NCBI RefSeq assembly: GCF_014861365.1
Contig: NZ_RRYW01000028.1
Coordinates: 1-33,391, forward strand
Length of the DNA stretch: 33,391 nt
Direction of reading: 5' to 3'
Origin: Psychrobacter sp. FME6
GTDB taxonomy: Bacteria; Pseudomonadota; Gammaproteobacteria; Pseudomonadales; Moraxellaceae
A model generated the notes under the pieces. That model was given only the letters and a program-made list of their open reading frames with translations. It did no database searches and was not told the origin of the DNA. Of the stretch, positions 8,335 to 17,750 are shown one piece after another; within the stretch, counting starts at the first letter, position 1, and every line of letters starts with the position of its first letter. A program made the position numbers and the translations under genes.

Positions 8335-8368
8335 ACGGTCATATCATAAAAGTAAGTGCTATGACCGT
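8335..8368. other. Inverted repeat between the aldehyde dehydrogenase and symporter genes
   Basis: ACGGTCAT (8335-8342) and ATGACCGT (8361-8368) are perfect complements across an 18-base loop, in the 127-base gap before the symporter. There is no T-run after it, so it is not a standard terminator. It may stabilise or process the operon mRNA, or be a protein site. Confidence 0.3.
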
Positions 8369-8440
8369 AGTCAGCCGTATGAACAATGGCTTAAATGATG
8401 AGTTAGTTTTTTAGTCACAAACTTACAGGGAAGTAAGGCC

Positions 8441-9889
8441 ATGGAAGCGATTATCAATACCATCGTCGGCTATATATGGAGCGATGCATTAGTTTATTTG
8501 GCACTCGGTGTCGGTATCTATTTTACCGTGATGACCCGCGGTGTACAGTTTCGCTATCTCAAAGAGATGGTCAGACTATTATTTGACAAACAAACCTCAA
8601 CCCAAAGTATCAGCTCATTCCAAGCCTTCTGTATGGCGCTATCAGGCCGTATTGGGGTCGGTAATATCGCCGGGGTTGCCACTGCCATCGCAGCGGGTGG
8701 CCCTGGAGCGGTATTTTGGATGGTCGTTATGGGCTTGCTTGGCGGTGCCAGTGCGTTTATTGAGTCCACTCTTGCACAGGTTTATAAGCATACCGTTGAT
8801 GATCAGTATCGCGGCGGCTCACCGTTTTATATTGAGCGCGGACTTAAGATGAAACCCTTTGCCATTGTAGTGGCTACGGTCACCTGTCTGTCTTATGGCG
8901 TTTTGGTACCCGGCGTACAAGCCAATACCATTGCCGATTCTTTCGATACCGCCTTTAACATCTCACCTGCTGTCACTGGCCTCATTATCGTCGCTATGTT
9001 AGCCGTTATTATCTTTGGCGGTGTAAAACGTATCGCTAGCTTCGCTTGTAAAGTTGTCCCGTTTATGGCGATTGGCTACATCTTAATGATGGTTATCGTT
9101 TTAGCATTTAATGCCTCGAACCTACCGGCTATGTTCGCATTAATTTTCAAAAGCGCGTTTGGTATGGATGCGGTCTTTGGTGGTATCGTCGGCCTTGCCA
9201 TTTCTTGGGGTGTACGTCGCGCAGTATTTTCAAATGTCGCGGGCGCAGGCGAAGCTACTTTCAGTTCAGCTGCTGCAGAAGTATCGCATCCAGCCAAACA
9301 AGGTTTAGTACAAAGCTTTTCTATCTATATAGATACTGTCGTCGTCTGTACTGCAACTGCACTAATGATTTTATCTACAGGCATGTATAACGTCATTCCT
9401 ACAGAAGGATTGACTCTGGTCGAAAACTTGCCAGGTATTGAGGCTGGAACCGCATTTACCCAAGCAGCCGTTTCGACAGTGTTTAGCCAATACGGTAGTG
9501 GCTTTGTCGCTATTGCCATCTTCTTATTTGCATTCACCTGCTTGATTGCTTATTACTATATTGCTGAAACCACCCTAGTATATCTAGATAGCAAGTTGCG
9601 TTATCCGGTCTTAAAACCACTATTGAAAATTGTATTTTTAATCGTTTGTTTTACCGGTAGCATGCAATCAGTGGGTGTAATGTGGGCGCTAGGCGATATT
9701 GGCTTCGGTAGTATGTGTTATCTCAACTTTATCGCAATCGTATTGCTTAGTAAAACGGCTCTAAAAGTTCTTAAAGACTATGATGAGCAGATGAAGCTAG
9801 GTCTCGATCCTATCTTTGATCCCAGAAAAGCCGGTGTTGAAAATGCTGATTTCTGGATAGAATATAGTGATAAATACGATAAGCGTTAA
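8441..9889 (+). CDS. Sodium:amino-acid symporter, AGCS (alanine/glycine) family
   Basis: An integral inner-membrane protein of 482 residues with about ten to eleven hydrophobic segments across its length. The family signature is present near residues 65-100: FCMALSGRIGVGNIAGVATA followed by GGPGAVFWM. A second conserved region around 255-285 reads SWGVRRAVFSNVAGAGEA. AGCS proteins carry alanine or glycine with sodium. As the last gene of the hydroxyproline cluster, immediately before a strong terminator, this one probably imports hydroxyproline or proline. That substrate is an inference, since other clusters use ABC, MFS or SSS carriers. AGGGAAG lies seven bases before the start. Confidence 0.9.
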   Translation: MEAIINTIVGYIWSDALVYLALGVGIYFTVMTRGVQFRYLKEMVRLLFDKQTSTQSISSFQAFCMALSGRIGVGNIAGVATAIAAGGPGAVFWMVVMGLLGGASAFIESTLAQVYKHTVDDQYRGGSPFYIERGLKMKPFAIVVATVTCLSYGVLVPGVQANTIADSFDTAFNISPAVTGLIIVAMLAVIIFGGVKRIASFACKVVPFMAIGYILMMVIVLAFNASNLPAMFALIFKSAFGMDAVFGGIVGLAISWGVRRAVFSNVAGAGEATFSSAAAEVSHPAKQGLVQSFSIYIDTVVVCTATALMILSTGMYNVIPTEGLTLVENLPGIEAGTAFTQAAVSTVFSQYGSGFVAIAIFLFAFTCLIAYYYIAETTLVYLDSKLRYPVLKPLLKIVFLIVCFTGSMQSVGVMWALGDIGFGSMCYLNFIAIVLLSKTALKVLKDYDEQMKLGLDPIFDPRKAGVENADFWIEYSDKYDKR

Positions 9890-9932
9890 AAATAATTCTA
9901 ACAACAGTTAGTGTGTTTGATAGGTATAAACT

Positions 9933-9968
9933 AAAGCCTTTGATATCGTCATGATATCAAAGGCTTTT
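9933..9968 (+). terminator. Rho-independent terminator of the hydroxyproline operon
   Basis: A perfect 15-bp stem (9933-9947 with 9953-9967; arm AAAGCCTTTGATATC), loop GTCAT, ending in a short T-run. It lies 43 bases after the symporter stop codon and marks the end of the island. Confidence 0.8.
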
Positions 9969-10126
9969 CTAACTAAGTTTTACAGCTTATTAATTATTAT
10001 TAAACCTCATACTGACGATGACTTAATTTGCTATAGTTCTAAACAGGCATCATAACCCTGTAGCATCATGCTAATAATCAACGGTACTGTTTATTTTAAT
10101 AAAACTCTAGAAAAGTGACTGATAAA

Positions 10127-10576
10127 ATGGGCTTTCGATTTAGAAAAAGTATTAAACTGGCGCCTGGTGTGCGTATTAATCTGACCAAAAAAGGCATCTC
10201 TAGCGTCTCTGTCGGCAAACGCGGTGCGACGGTTAATGTTGGTAAAAAAGGCACACGTGGCACAGTCGGTATTCCTGGTAGTCGACTGTCTTATTCTTCT
10301 TATAAATCGCATAATAAAGCCACGCCTAGACCTCAGCGCTCAATTCAGAAGAAACCTACACAACACAGTAGTCCTGCTTCCACTCGCCTGCCCGTTCCTT
10401 CAGTACAAGATATGAACGCCACTCAAAAACCAGTCAGTATCCTACTTGGTATTGGTATTTTTTTATTTCCCATCATTTTTTCATGGTTTACGCTCAAGCA
10501 AGGCTATTCGACAGTCAGCCGTATTATCAGCATGTTATGGATGATGCTTTATATTTTTTCATACCTTAAAACTTAA
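10127..10576 (+). CDS. DUF4236 domain membrane protein
   Basis: A 149-residue protein of unknown function. It opens with MGFRFRKSIKLAPGVRINLT and continues with GKRGATVNVGKKGTRGTVG and GSRLSYSSY, the recognisable DUF4236 domain (about residues 1-60). A basic, Pro/Ser/Gln-rich linker follows. Two C-terminal hydrophobic segments (about 100-120 and 128-145) suggest membrane attachment with the domain in the cytoplasm. Family members begin at MGFRF, so I chose ATG 10127 rather than the in-frame GTG at 10115. No strong ribosome site is visible. It stands alone between two intergenic gaps. Confidence 0.75.
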   Translation: MGFRFRKSIKLAPGVRINLTKKGISSVSVGKRGATVNVGKKGTRGTVGIPGSRLSYSSYKSHNKATPRPQRSIQKKPTQHSSPASTRLPVPSVQDMNATQKPVSILLGIGIFLFPIIFSWFTLKQGYSTVSRIISMLWMMLYIFSYLKT

Positions 10577-10834
10577 GTATTTATCATGAAAACTCACTTA
10601 TGATATTGATTTTATAGGCATAAAAAATATTTTTTACATGTTTTTACTCAGTCTTACAGGTTTGAATCAGTAGCTGCGCGCGCCAAATAATGCTATTATT
10701 AACGACCAAATTTAAACGGTAAAAATACAAGTTTTAGCGTTCTACTGCGTCTTAAAAAAGCATAAAGTATTGATAATAAAAATTTTATCATCATACAACC
10801 CATTCCTTCTCGATCGTACCAGTAAGAGTCTTCT

Positions 10835-13800
10835 ATGGCATTTGTACACCTTGGCATTCACAGCGAATATTCCATTACCGATTCTATCGTGCGTATCAAG
10901 CCGTTGATTAAAGCGGCAGCGGCAGACAATCAAAGCGCGCTTGCGTTGACCGACTTATCGAACCTTTATGCCACGGTAAAGTTCTACCGTGCCTGCTTGG
11001 GCGCTGGTATTAAACCCATTATCGGTAGTGAAGTCATTATGGATAATGACGACACACGCTTGACCTTATTGGCGATGGATAACGAAGGCTATCAAAACAT
11101 TACCCGCATCGTATCGCTTGGCTTTACCGAAGGTCGCGCAGACCCTGCCAACCATGGTACGCCTGTCATTAAACGTCACCATATTTTAGAGCATGCGGCA
11201 GGCGTCATTATTTTATTCACTGAAAAATCTGATGTCGGTCAAGCGTTAGTTGGCTCGATGCCAGAAAAAGCCGATGAGCTGCTAACAGAATGGCAAGCCT
11301 ATTTTAGTGATCGCTTATATTTTGCCATTAAACGTACCAATCGCTCAGGCGAAGACGCATTTATTAAAGCGGCGATTCATGCGGGTGCCAAACACAATAT
11401 TCCAATTGTTGCCCATAATGACGTGCGCTTTTTAGAACAAGACGATTTTGATGCTCACGAAGCACGGGTTTGTATCGCAGGCTCTTATGTCCTTGCCGAT
11501 CAAAATCGCCCACAAACTTATTCCGATGAGCAATATTTAAAAACTCAAGCGCAAATGGAGCAATTGTTTGCTGATATTCCGCAAGTTATTGATAATACCT
11601 TACGCTTAACAACCCGCTGTAATGTAACCTTGACACTGGGTATTAACGTCCTGCCTGATTTTCCCGTACCTGAAGGTGAAACCACTGAGTCGTTTTTTCG
11701 GGCTGAGTCGCAACGCGGTCTTGATAGGCGGCTAGACAAGCTATTTCCTGTTGACGAGCGTAGTGAACACTGGGACGACTTTCGCCAAAAGTATGACGAG
11801 CGCTTAGAATATGAGCTTGAGATTATCTTATCCATGGGTTTCCCTGGTTACTTCCTTATCGTCATGGATTTTATCCGCTGGGCGAAAGCCAATGGCGTAC
11901 CTGTTGGCCCAGGCCGTGGTTCTGGTGCCGGGTCCTTGGTCGCTTATGCATTAAACATTACCGATCTTGACCCTATTCATTACGACTTGCTTTTTGAGCG
12001 CTTCTTAAACCCTGAGCGTGTCTCCATGCCCGATTTCGATATTGACTTTTGTATTGAAGGTCGTGACCGCGTTATTGATTATGTCGCACAAACTTATGGG
12101 CGTGAAGCGGTCTCGCAGATTATCACATTTGGTACCATGGCAGCAAAAGCAGTGGTACGAGATGTGGCGCGCGTACAAAGTAAATCGTACTTTCTCGCCA
12201 GCAAATTATCAAAACTCATCCCCAAAACGCCCGGTATTACGCTGAGCCAAGCCCTCGAACAAGAGCCGCAGCTCAAAGATTTAATCTCCAACCCTGATAA
12301 TATGGATTATGAAGATGCCATTGAGATTTGGGAGATGGCCATTAAGCTGGAAGGTGTCTGCCGAAACGTCGGTAAACATGCGGGTGGCGTACTAATTGCC
12401 CCTCATAAAATCACTGATTTTAGTGCTATTTACTGTGATGACGAAGGACACCGCGTTAGTCAATTTGATAAAGACGATGTCGAAGATGTTGGTCTGGTAA
12501 AGTTTGACTTCTTGGGTCTACGTAACTTAACGGTAATTAGCGCGGCCGTTGAAAACATCAATCGACGCCGTGCGATAGAAGGCAAAGATGCGCTGGTGTT
12601 AGAAGAGTTGCCATTAGATGACAGCAAGGCTTATAAGCTACTGCAAGATGCCAAAACCACGGCTGTCTTTCAGCTAGAAAGTATGGGCATGAAAAAGTAT
12701 CTGGCAAAATTACAACCGACCAATATCGAAGACGTTATCGCCATGTGTGCGCTCTATCGTCCCGGCCCGCTTGATGCCGGTATGGTTGAGATGTATATCG
12801 ACCGTAAGCACGGCCGCGAGGAAGTCATTTATGACCATCCTAACCTTGAGCCAATTTTAGAAAACACCAACGGCGTTATTGTCTATCAAGAACAAGTGAT
12901 GCAAATCTCGCAAGTCATGGCGGGCTATAGCTTGGGCGGTGCGGATATGTTACGCCGTGCCATGGGTAAGAAAAAGCCTGAAGAGATGGCCAAACAGCGC
13001 GATATTTTTATCACAGGGGCGACGTCGCAAGGTATCGATGAAGTGACTTCAGGTGGCGTATTTGACTTGATGGAAAAGTTCGCCGGTTATGGTTTTAACC
13101 GCTCGCATTCTGCTGCTTATGGTGTACTGGCTTATCAAACTGCTTATCTAAAGCAATACTACCCTGCCGAATTTATGGCCGCGGTACTCACATCAGATAT
13201 GAACAACACCGATAACGTGGTGTTCTTTATCAATGACTGCCGTGAAAACTTTGATTTAACCGTGGTCAATCCATCGGTTAACCGCAGTGAATGGCACTTT
13301 GTTGCTGATACGCCAACCAACATTATTTATGGACTGGGCGCTATTAAAGGGGTTGGTGAAGGTGCGGTTGAATCTATCGTTGATGCGCGCCGCCGTGAGG
13401 GTCCGTTTAAAGATTTATATGACTTTTGCCGACGCGTTGATATCAAAAAGGTTAATAAGCGCACCCTTGAAGGTCTGATAAACGCTGGCTGTTTTGATGA
13501 CTTTGCTACCACTTTACGACCTGACTTGCCAGCAGACGAAGCATACGAGATTCGCGGTGCGCTGATGAGTCAACTGCCAAGCGCGGTGCAAGCCGCTGAG
13601 CAAGACCGTCAAAACCGCGAGATCGGTATGATGGATTTGTTTGGTGAAATGGATGGCGTCGTTGCCGCACCGCCACTCGTGATGACACCTGAGTTGATTT
13701 GGGGCGATAAGCATCGTTTAAAAGCTGAAAAAAATACGTTAGGTTTGTATTTAACGGGACATCCTATCAATGAGTATTTAGACGAGTTAAAACGTTATAC

Positions 13801-14560
13801 CTCAGGCGCACGCCTCGATAAGCTCACGGATACGGGCTATAATGGTAGCTGCTACTTTGCAGGCTTAATCATCGACATCGCCAATTTTGGTAACCGTAAC
13901 GTCATTACCTTGGATGATGGCACCTCAAGGCTAGAGGTAAGCTGTTACGCTGAGCGCTTCAATCGTGTTAAAGACCAGCTCAAGGTTGACGAAGTAGTTA
14001 TTATAAAAGGCAGTATCCGTGAGCGCGAGGGTCGCCTATTTGCGCGCCTTGATAGTGCTATGAGCATGGTCGATGCCCGACTCAGATGGCTAAAAAAAAT
14101 CAGTATTAAAATTCACGGCAGCGATATCGACTTACTGACGCGCATGCAACCGTTACTTAAATCTGCACAAGCCAGTATTATTCCGGTACCAAAGCTGTCT
14201 TATGACCATGAACAAAACGAGCAAGGCGGTAATATAAACAACGGCGCTAACGGTGTTTACGATCCGGTGATGGGCGGCAGCCTATATGATGAAGATGGCA
14301 ACGATTTATTGGCGTTAGAAAGCGACATGACTCAAGATACTCTTAACCAAAATGGCAGCAGCTATGCCAACAACGCCCTGAGTAATACAGACGCTTCCAT
14401 TAACGATAACTGCCTGCCACTTGGGCTGAGTATCTATGAAGAATATGGCATTGCCAATGTTGGTTTATCGGAGCATTGGCGCGTTTATCCCAATGACGAT
14501 AATTTACAACAGCTAAAAAGTATGATTAGTGAGGATAAATTACACTTTCATTACAGCTGA
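10835..14560 (+). CDS. dnaE: DNA polymerase III subunit alpha
   Basis: The replicative polymerase subunit, 1241 residues (about 80 longer than in E. coli). An N-terminal PHP domain begins FVHLGIHSEYSITDS. The palm has the catalytic aspartates Asp402 and Asp404 in MPDFDIDFC, and later motifs GPGRGSGAGSLVAYAL and YQEQVMQISQ. The internal beta-clamp contact is probably IGMMDLF at 930-936, matching the position of the E. coli clamp motif. An OB domain follows (about 1000-1080, YFAGLIIDIANFGNRNVITL). The extra length is mostly an Asn/Gly/Asp-rich insertion around residues 1125-1195. Start ATG 10835 gives the usual MAFVHL beginning; the ribosome site is weak. 258 bases separate it from the DUF4236 gene. 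Confidence 0.97.
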   Translation: MAFVHLGIHSEYSITDSIVRIKPLIKAAAADNQSALALTDLSNLYATVKFYRACLGAGIKPIIGSEVIMDNDDTRLTLLAMDNEGYQNITRIVSLGFTEGRADPANHGTPVIKRHHILEHAAGVIILFTEKSDVGQALVGSMPEKADELLTEWQAYFSDRLYFAIKRTNRSGEDAFIKAAIHAGAKHNIPIVAHNDVRFLEQDDFDAHEARVCIAGSYVLADQNRPQTYSDEQYLKTQAQMEQLFADIPQVIDNTLRLTTRCNVTLTLGINVLPDFPVPEGETTESFFRAESQRGLDRRLDKLFPVDERSEHWDDFRQKYDERLEYELEIILSMGFPGYFLIVMDFIRWAKANGVPVGPGRGSGAGSLVAYALNITDLDPIHYDLLFERFLNPERVSMPDFDIDFCIEGRDRVIDYVAQTYGREAVSQIITFGTMAAKAVVRDVARVQSKSYFLASKLSKLIPKTPGITLSQALEQEPQLKDLISNPDNMDYEDAIEIWEMAIKLEGVCRNVGKHAGGVLIAPHKITDFSAIYCDDEGHRVSQFDKDDVEDVGLVKFDFLGLRNLTVISAAVENINRRRAIEGKDALVLEELPLDDSKAYKLLQDAKTTAVFQLESMGMKKYLAKLQPTNIEDVIAMCALYRPGPLDAGMVEMYIDRKHGREEVIYDHPNLEPILENTNGVIVYQEQVMQISQVMAGYSLGGADMLRRAMGKKKPEEMAKQRDIFITGATSQGIDEVTSGGVFDLMEKFAGYGFNRSHSAAYGVLAYQTAYLKQYYPAEFMAAVLTSDMNNTDNVVFFINDCRENFDLTVVNPSVNRSEWHFVADTPTNIIYGLGAIKGVGEGAVESIVDARRREGPFKDLYDFCRRVDIKKVNKRTLEGLINAGCFDDFATTLRPDLPADEAYEIRGALMSQLPSAVQAAEQDRQNREIGMMDLFGEMDGVVAAPPLVMTPELIWGDKHRLKAEKNTLGLYLTGHPINEYLDELKRYTSGARLDKLTDTGYNGSCYFAGLIIDIANFGNRNVITLDDGTSRLEVSCYAERFNRVKDQLKVDEVVIIKGSIREREGRLFARLDSAMSMVDARLRWLKKISIKIHGSDIDLLTRMQPLLKSAQASIIPVPKLSYDHEQNEQGGNINNGANGVYDPVMGGSLYDEDGNDLLALESDMTQDTLNQNGSSYANNALSNTDASINDNCLPLGLSIYEEYGIANVGLSEHWRVYPNDDNLQQLKSMISEDKLHFHYS

Positions 14561-14647
14561 TGATTTGATTAGCGTTAGCATATTCATTAGCATTAAGAAA
14601 CCAACGACACTTAAACTTTCCATGTTAACTTTTATCCTATTGGACAC

Positions 14648-15034
14648 ATGACCATGGCTGAAAACCACAATAACAATATAACTGCCAATCCTGATGACCA
14701 GGTTATCAATGATGAGCAATTTGAAGATATGCGTGACTTACTAGAAGAAGACTTTGTCGATTTAATACAAGTCTATATTACTGACTGTCATGAGCGTATC
14801 ACCAAACTTAGAATCGCGCAGCAAGAAAACGATAATGCCAATGGCTTTGAGCTTGCTCACGCATTAAAAGGTGCCAGTGCTAATCTGGGTACAACCCAAC
14901 TGGTAAGTCTTAGCAGTCAATTACAAGAGCGATGCCGCGAGCAGCGTATCAGCGAACAAGCCCCGCTTATCGAAGACATTGCTATAGCATTAGACCATGC
15001 AGAACAAGACATCAACCAGCGCTTGGAGCAATAA
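14648..15034 (+). CDS. Hpt (histidine phosphotransfer) domain protein
   Basis: A 128-residue single-domain phosphorelay protein. The phosphorylatable histidine is His71 in AHALKGASANLGT, the family motif, followed by LVSLSSQLQERC as the next helix of the four-helix bundle. The N-terminal 30 residues are Asn/Asp-rich. No histidine kinase or response regulator lies in the window, so its partners are elsewhere. Its stop codon overlaps the trmJ start (TAATG), so the two are very probably translationally coupled; dnaE ends 87 bases upstream. ATG 14654 is an equally possible start two codons in. Confidence 0.85.
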   Translation: MTMAENHNNNITANPDDQVINDEQFEDMRDLLEEDFVDLIQVYITDCHERITKLRIAQQENDNANGFELAHALKGASANLGTTQLVSLSSQLQERCREQRISEQAPLIEDIAIALDHAEQDINQRLEQ

Positions 15035-15939
15035 TGAGTAACAATGCATCATCGTCAATAGCGGGTTTTTCGGTCAGCGATTATCTGTCTTGCATACAAG
15101 TGGTGATGGTTAATACCACCTTACCCGCCAATATCGGCTCAGCAGCGCGCGCGATGCATACTATGGGCTTATCACATTTAACGGTCGTTGACCCTAAGCT
15201 GCCAATTGATGACACCAGTGTCTCACACGCCGCTGGTGGTAGTGATTTATTGTCCTCCGCAACCATAACACCGACACTAGAGTCGGCAATAGCGGACTGT
15301 CAGCTAGTGTTTGCGGCCAGCAGTCGCAGTCGTCATCTGCCCCGCCCTGTGGTAACACCTACCCAAGCGGCCAAAATCATGCTGGATTTTATTGATAAGC
15401 AGTCGGCTATAGCATTAAGCACGACTACCAATGATCAACCAATAAGTGACAAGGCCAACAAGCCAAATATTGCTATCCTATTTGGCCGTGAAGATCGTGG
15501 TTTGACCAACGAAGAGTTGGCTTACGCTGATTATCATATTCAAATCGATGCCAATCCTGCCTACCCAGTGCTCAATGTCGCCTCAGCGGTGCAAGTGATA
15601 GCCAGTTTTATCTTTGCTTATATCCAAACGCATATCGAAGCTGATAGTAATAAGGGTAATGAGGAAAGATTAGAAACGACGGGCAGCCTAGAGATAACAG
15701 AACATCCCCTACTTAATACCTATCTACGTCAGCAATGGGATGAACCTGCGATTACCCAGCAGCAATTGCAACAGCTTACAGAACGCATCACCGCATTAAT
15801 GGTGCAACGTAAACTGGCAGACAGCGAACATTTAAAATCGCTACCATCACGTTTGTCTCGACTGGGCTCGCGCCTACAGCTCGATCAAAAAGAATATCAA
15901 TTATTAAGCGCTTTGATTGCCAAACTTGCAAAAGATTAA
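15034..15939 (+). CDS. trmJ: tRNA (cytidine/uridine-32-2'-O)-methyltransferase TrmJ
   Basis: A SPOUT-class, SAM-dependent enzyme that 2'-O-methylates position 32 of the anticodon loop in certain tRNAs. Motifs are NIGSAARAMHTMGL near the N terminus, ILFGREDRGLTNEEL around residues 148-165, and YPVLNVASAVQVIA in the knotted region. A C-terminal helical extension (about 225-301) resembles the extension of E. coli TrmJ. The open frame extends to 14932, but ATG 15034 overlaps the hpt stop and matches family N termini, giving 301 residues. An insertion of about 20 residues between 128 and 147 makes it longer than the 246-residue E. coli protein. Confidence 0.92.
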   Translation: MSNNASSSIAGFSVSDYLSCIQVVMVNTTLPANIGSAARAMHTMGLSHLTVVDPKLPIDDTSVSHAAGGSDLLSSATITPTLESAIADCQLVFAASSRSRHLPRPVVTPTQAAKIMLDFIDKQSAIALSTTTNDQPISDKANKPNIAILFGREDRGLTNEELAYADYHIQIDANPAYPVLNVASAVQVIASFIFAYIQTHIEADSNKGNEERLETTGSLEITEHPLLNTYLRQQWDEPAITQQQLQQLTERITALMVQRKLADSEHLKSLPSRLSRLGSRLQLDQKEYQLLSALIAKLAKD

Positions 15940-16131
15940 TACTTAGCTACAATTCATGGCTCACTAGATTTTTTGTGCCATGGACAGCAGTTAATATATT
16001 GCCGTACGCCGCACACATCATTCGATAACTATCATTCATTTTTTATGAATCGAACAACAGTAGCAACTGTTCACTAACAGCTGGCCTGAATTTGAGAATA
16101 ACCAGCATTTAATACTAAAAAGGAGTTTATT

Positions 16132-16575
16132 ATGAATTGGACCGTTTATTTATCTGGAGAAATACACACCGACTGGCGTCAGAAAATCATGCAAGGCGCT
16201 AAAGACCATGGTCTGAATATTAAGTTCACATCTGCAGTGACTGAGCACGAAGCCAGCGACGCAGCCGGTGATGTACTCGGCGAAAATGAAAGTGGATTCT
16301 GGCGCGACCATCAGTCGTCGAAGGTCAATGCGATTCGTACCAAAAATATGATTCAAAAATGTGATATTGCTATCATTCGTTTTGGTGATAAATACAAGCA
16401 GTGGAACGCCGCTTTCGATGCGGGCTACTGTGCGGCCTTGGGCAAGCCTTATATCACATTGCATGCTGAGGATATTATTCATCCACTAAAAGAAGTGGAT
16501 GCAGCAGCAATGGGCTGGGCGCAAACGCCTGAGCAGGTTGTAGAGCTATTAAAATATATTACCAGCAACAGCTAA
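16132..16575 (+). CDS. YtoQ family protein
   Basis: A 147-residue cytosolic protein. MNWTVYLSGEIHTDWR at the start and the central GFWRDHQSSKVNAIRTKN are hallmarks of the YtoQ family, which is related to nucleoside 2-deoxyribosyltransferase-like Rossmann folds. Later IIRFGDKYKQWNAAFDAGY resembles the nucleotide-handling region of that fold. The reaction is unknown. A strong AAGGAG lies six bases before the ATG. It stands alone between trmJ and cysE with gaps of 192 and 137 bases. Confidence 0.8.
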   Translation: MNWTVYLSGEIHTDWRQKIMQGAKDHGLNIKFTSAVTEHEASDAAGDVLGENESGFWRDHQSSKVNAIRTKNMIQKCDIAIIRFGDKYKQWNAAFDAGYCAALGKPYITLHAEDIIHPLKEVDAAAMGWAQTPEQVVELLKYITSNS

Positions 16576-16712
16576 TTCGGAAACGATTACCTGTAAGTAA
16601 GAAGTTCATATAACTTTGCCATCTGCTCTTATTTATCACTCATCGCTATATTTTATGAGGCAAAGCTGCTATAACTAAAGAGATTGTAATTAAAAACACG
16701 ATAGGATGCTTT

Positions 16713-17624
16713 ATGTCATTGCCAACCGCCTTGTTCAAATCGCTTGCTAGCATTAAAAAAGACTTAAAAGAAGATATCGACGCGGTCTTTAATCGCGATC
16801 CTGCAGCGCGTAATAGCTTAGAAGTTGTCTTAACTTATCCTGGCATCCACGCTCTTATCTTGCATCGCGGTGCCCATTGTCTGTGGCAAAATGAGCAGAA
16901 ACTTGCAGCGCGTGTGATCTCTTATGGTTCACGCATCATCACTGGTATTGAGATTCATCCTGCTGCCACAATCGGTAAACGCTTTTTTATTGACCATGGC
17001 GTTGGTGTGGTCATTGGTGAAACTGCTGAGATTGGCAACGATGTCACTTTATACCATGGCGTCACCCTTGGCGGTGTCTCTTGGAACAATGGCAAACGTC
17101 ATCCAACTTTGGAAGACGGGGTCATCGTTGGTGCAGGTGCCAAAGTATTAGGCCCTTTCACTGTAGGTAAAGGCGCTAAAATTGGCTCAAATGCCGTGGT
17201 GGTAAAACCTGTACCAGCTGGTGCCACCATGGTAGGCAGTGCCGCTCGGATGATTTCTGATCATCACGATGAAAAAGGCAACCCATTGACCACTAAGGTG
17301 CAAGATACCAAGCAACAAGAAAAAGTTGCACAAGCAGGGACAACTGATAACCAGCAGGATAAAGACTCAAGCCAAAGCACAGTACGGGCGACGGCGTTTC
17401 AGGCTTATGGTATTGACCCTTCTTCAAACGACCCTGTTGCTGAAGCTTTTGCTAAAATGCTCGAGCATATTCAGCAATCAGAAAATCGTCTCGATCAGCT
17501 GCAAACAGCAATGTGCAAGATTGACCCAGAGTTCTGTAAGAAAAAATACGATAAATTGTGTTTAGAGGATTTAGACGTAATTGGTCAAAAAGATATGGAT
17601 GAGGCGGACGCTGAGCAGAAGTAA
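16713..17624 (+). CDS. cysE: Serine O-acetyltransferase
   Basis: Acetylates L-serine with acetyl-CoA to give O-acetylserine for cysteine synthesis. The left-handed beta-helix is clear from about residue 75 to 170 ([49 protein letters not shown]). Predicted catalytic His95 is in FIDHGVGVV and His130 in GKRHPT. The N-terminal helical part is about 60 residues shorter than in E. coli CysE, like the short EpsC type. The 303-residue chain instead has a C-terminal extension after the SAARMI region: a Gln/Asp-rich linker (about 190-225), then a helical, cysteine-containing tail ([20 protein letters not shown]). AGGA lies six bases before ATG. Confidence 0.93.
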   Translation: MSLPTALFKSLASIKKDLKEDIDAVFNRDPAARNSLEVVLTYPGIHALILHRGAHCLWQNEQKLAARVISYGSRIITGIEIHPAATIGKRFFIDHGVGVVIGETAEIGNDVTLYHGVTLGGVSWNNGKRHPTLEDGVIVGAGAKVLGPFTVGKGAKIGSNAVVVKPVPAGATMVGSAARMISDHHDEKGNPLTTKVQDTKQQEKVAQAGTTDNQQDKDSSQSTVRATAFQAYGIDPSSNDPVAEAFAKMLEHIQQSENRLDQLQTAMCKIDPEFCKKKYDKLCLEDLDVIGQKDMDEADAEQK

Positions 17625-17683
17625 GCCTAGCGTTAAGTCACTGATTGACGCTCGCAAGAACAGATATATTATAGTCTCAAGCT

Positions 17684-17724
17684 AAAACCCGAAGCCATTC
17701 ATAACTATTGGCTTCGGGTTTTTT
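17684..17724. terminator. Terminator between convergent cysE and DUF488 genes
   Basis: AAACCCGAAGCCA (17685-17697) and TGGCTTCGGGTTT (17709-17721) form a perfect 13-bp stem with an 11-base loop and a T-run on the plus strand. The A residues before the left arm give a shorter T-run on the minus strand, so it may serve both genes. Confidence 0.85.
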
Positions 17725-17750
17725 ATAATGGAAACAGAAAGCCGTATTTA

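Noticed and set aside
14932-15033. N-terminal extension of TrmJ
   Set aside because: It would overlap the hpt gene in another frame; ATG 15034 matches the family start.
15955-15990. Terminator after trmJ
   Set aside because: The CATGG/CCATG stem is short and bulged and its T-run lies in the loop, not after the stem.
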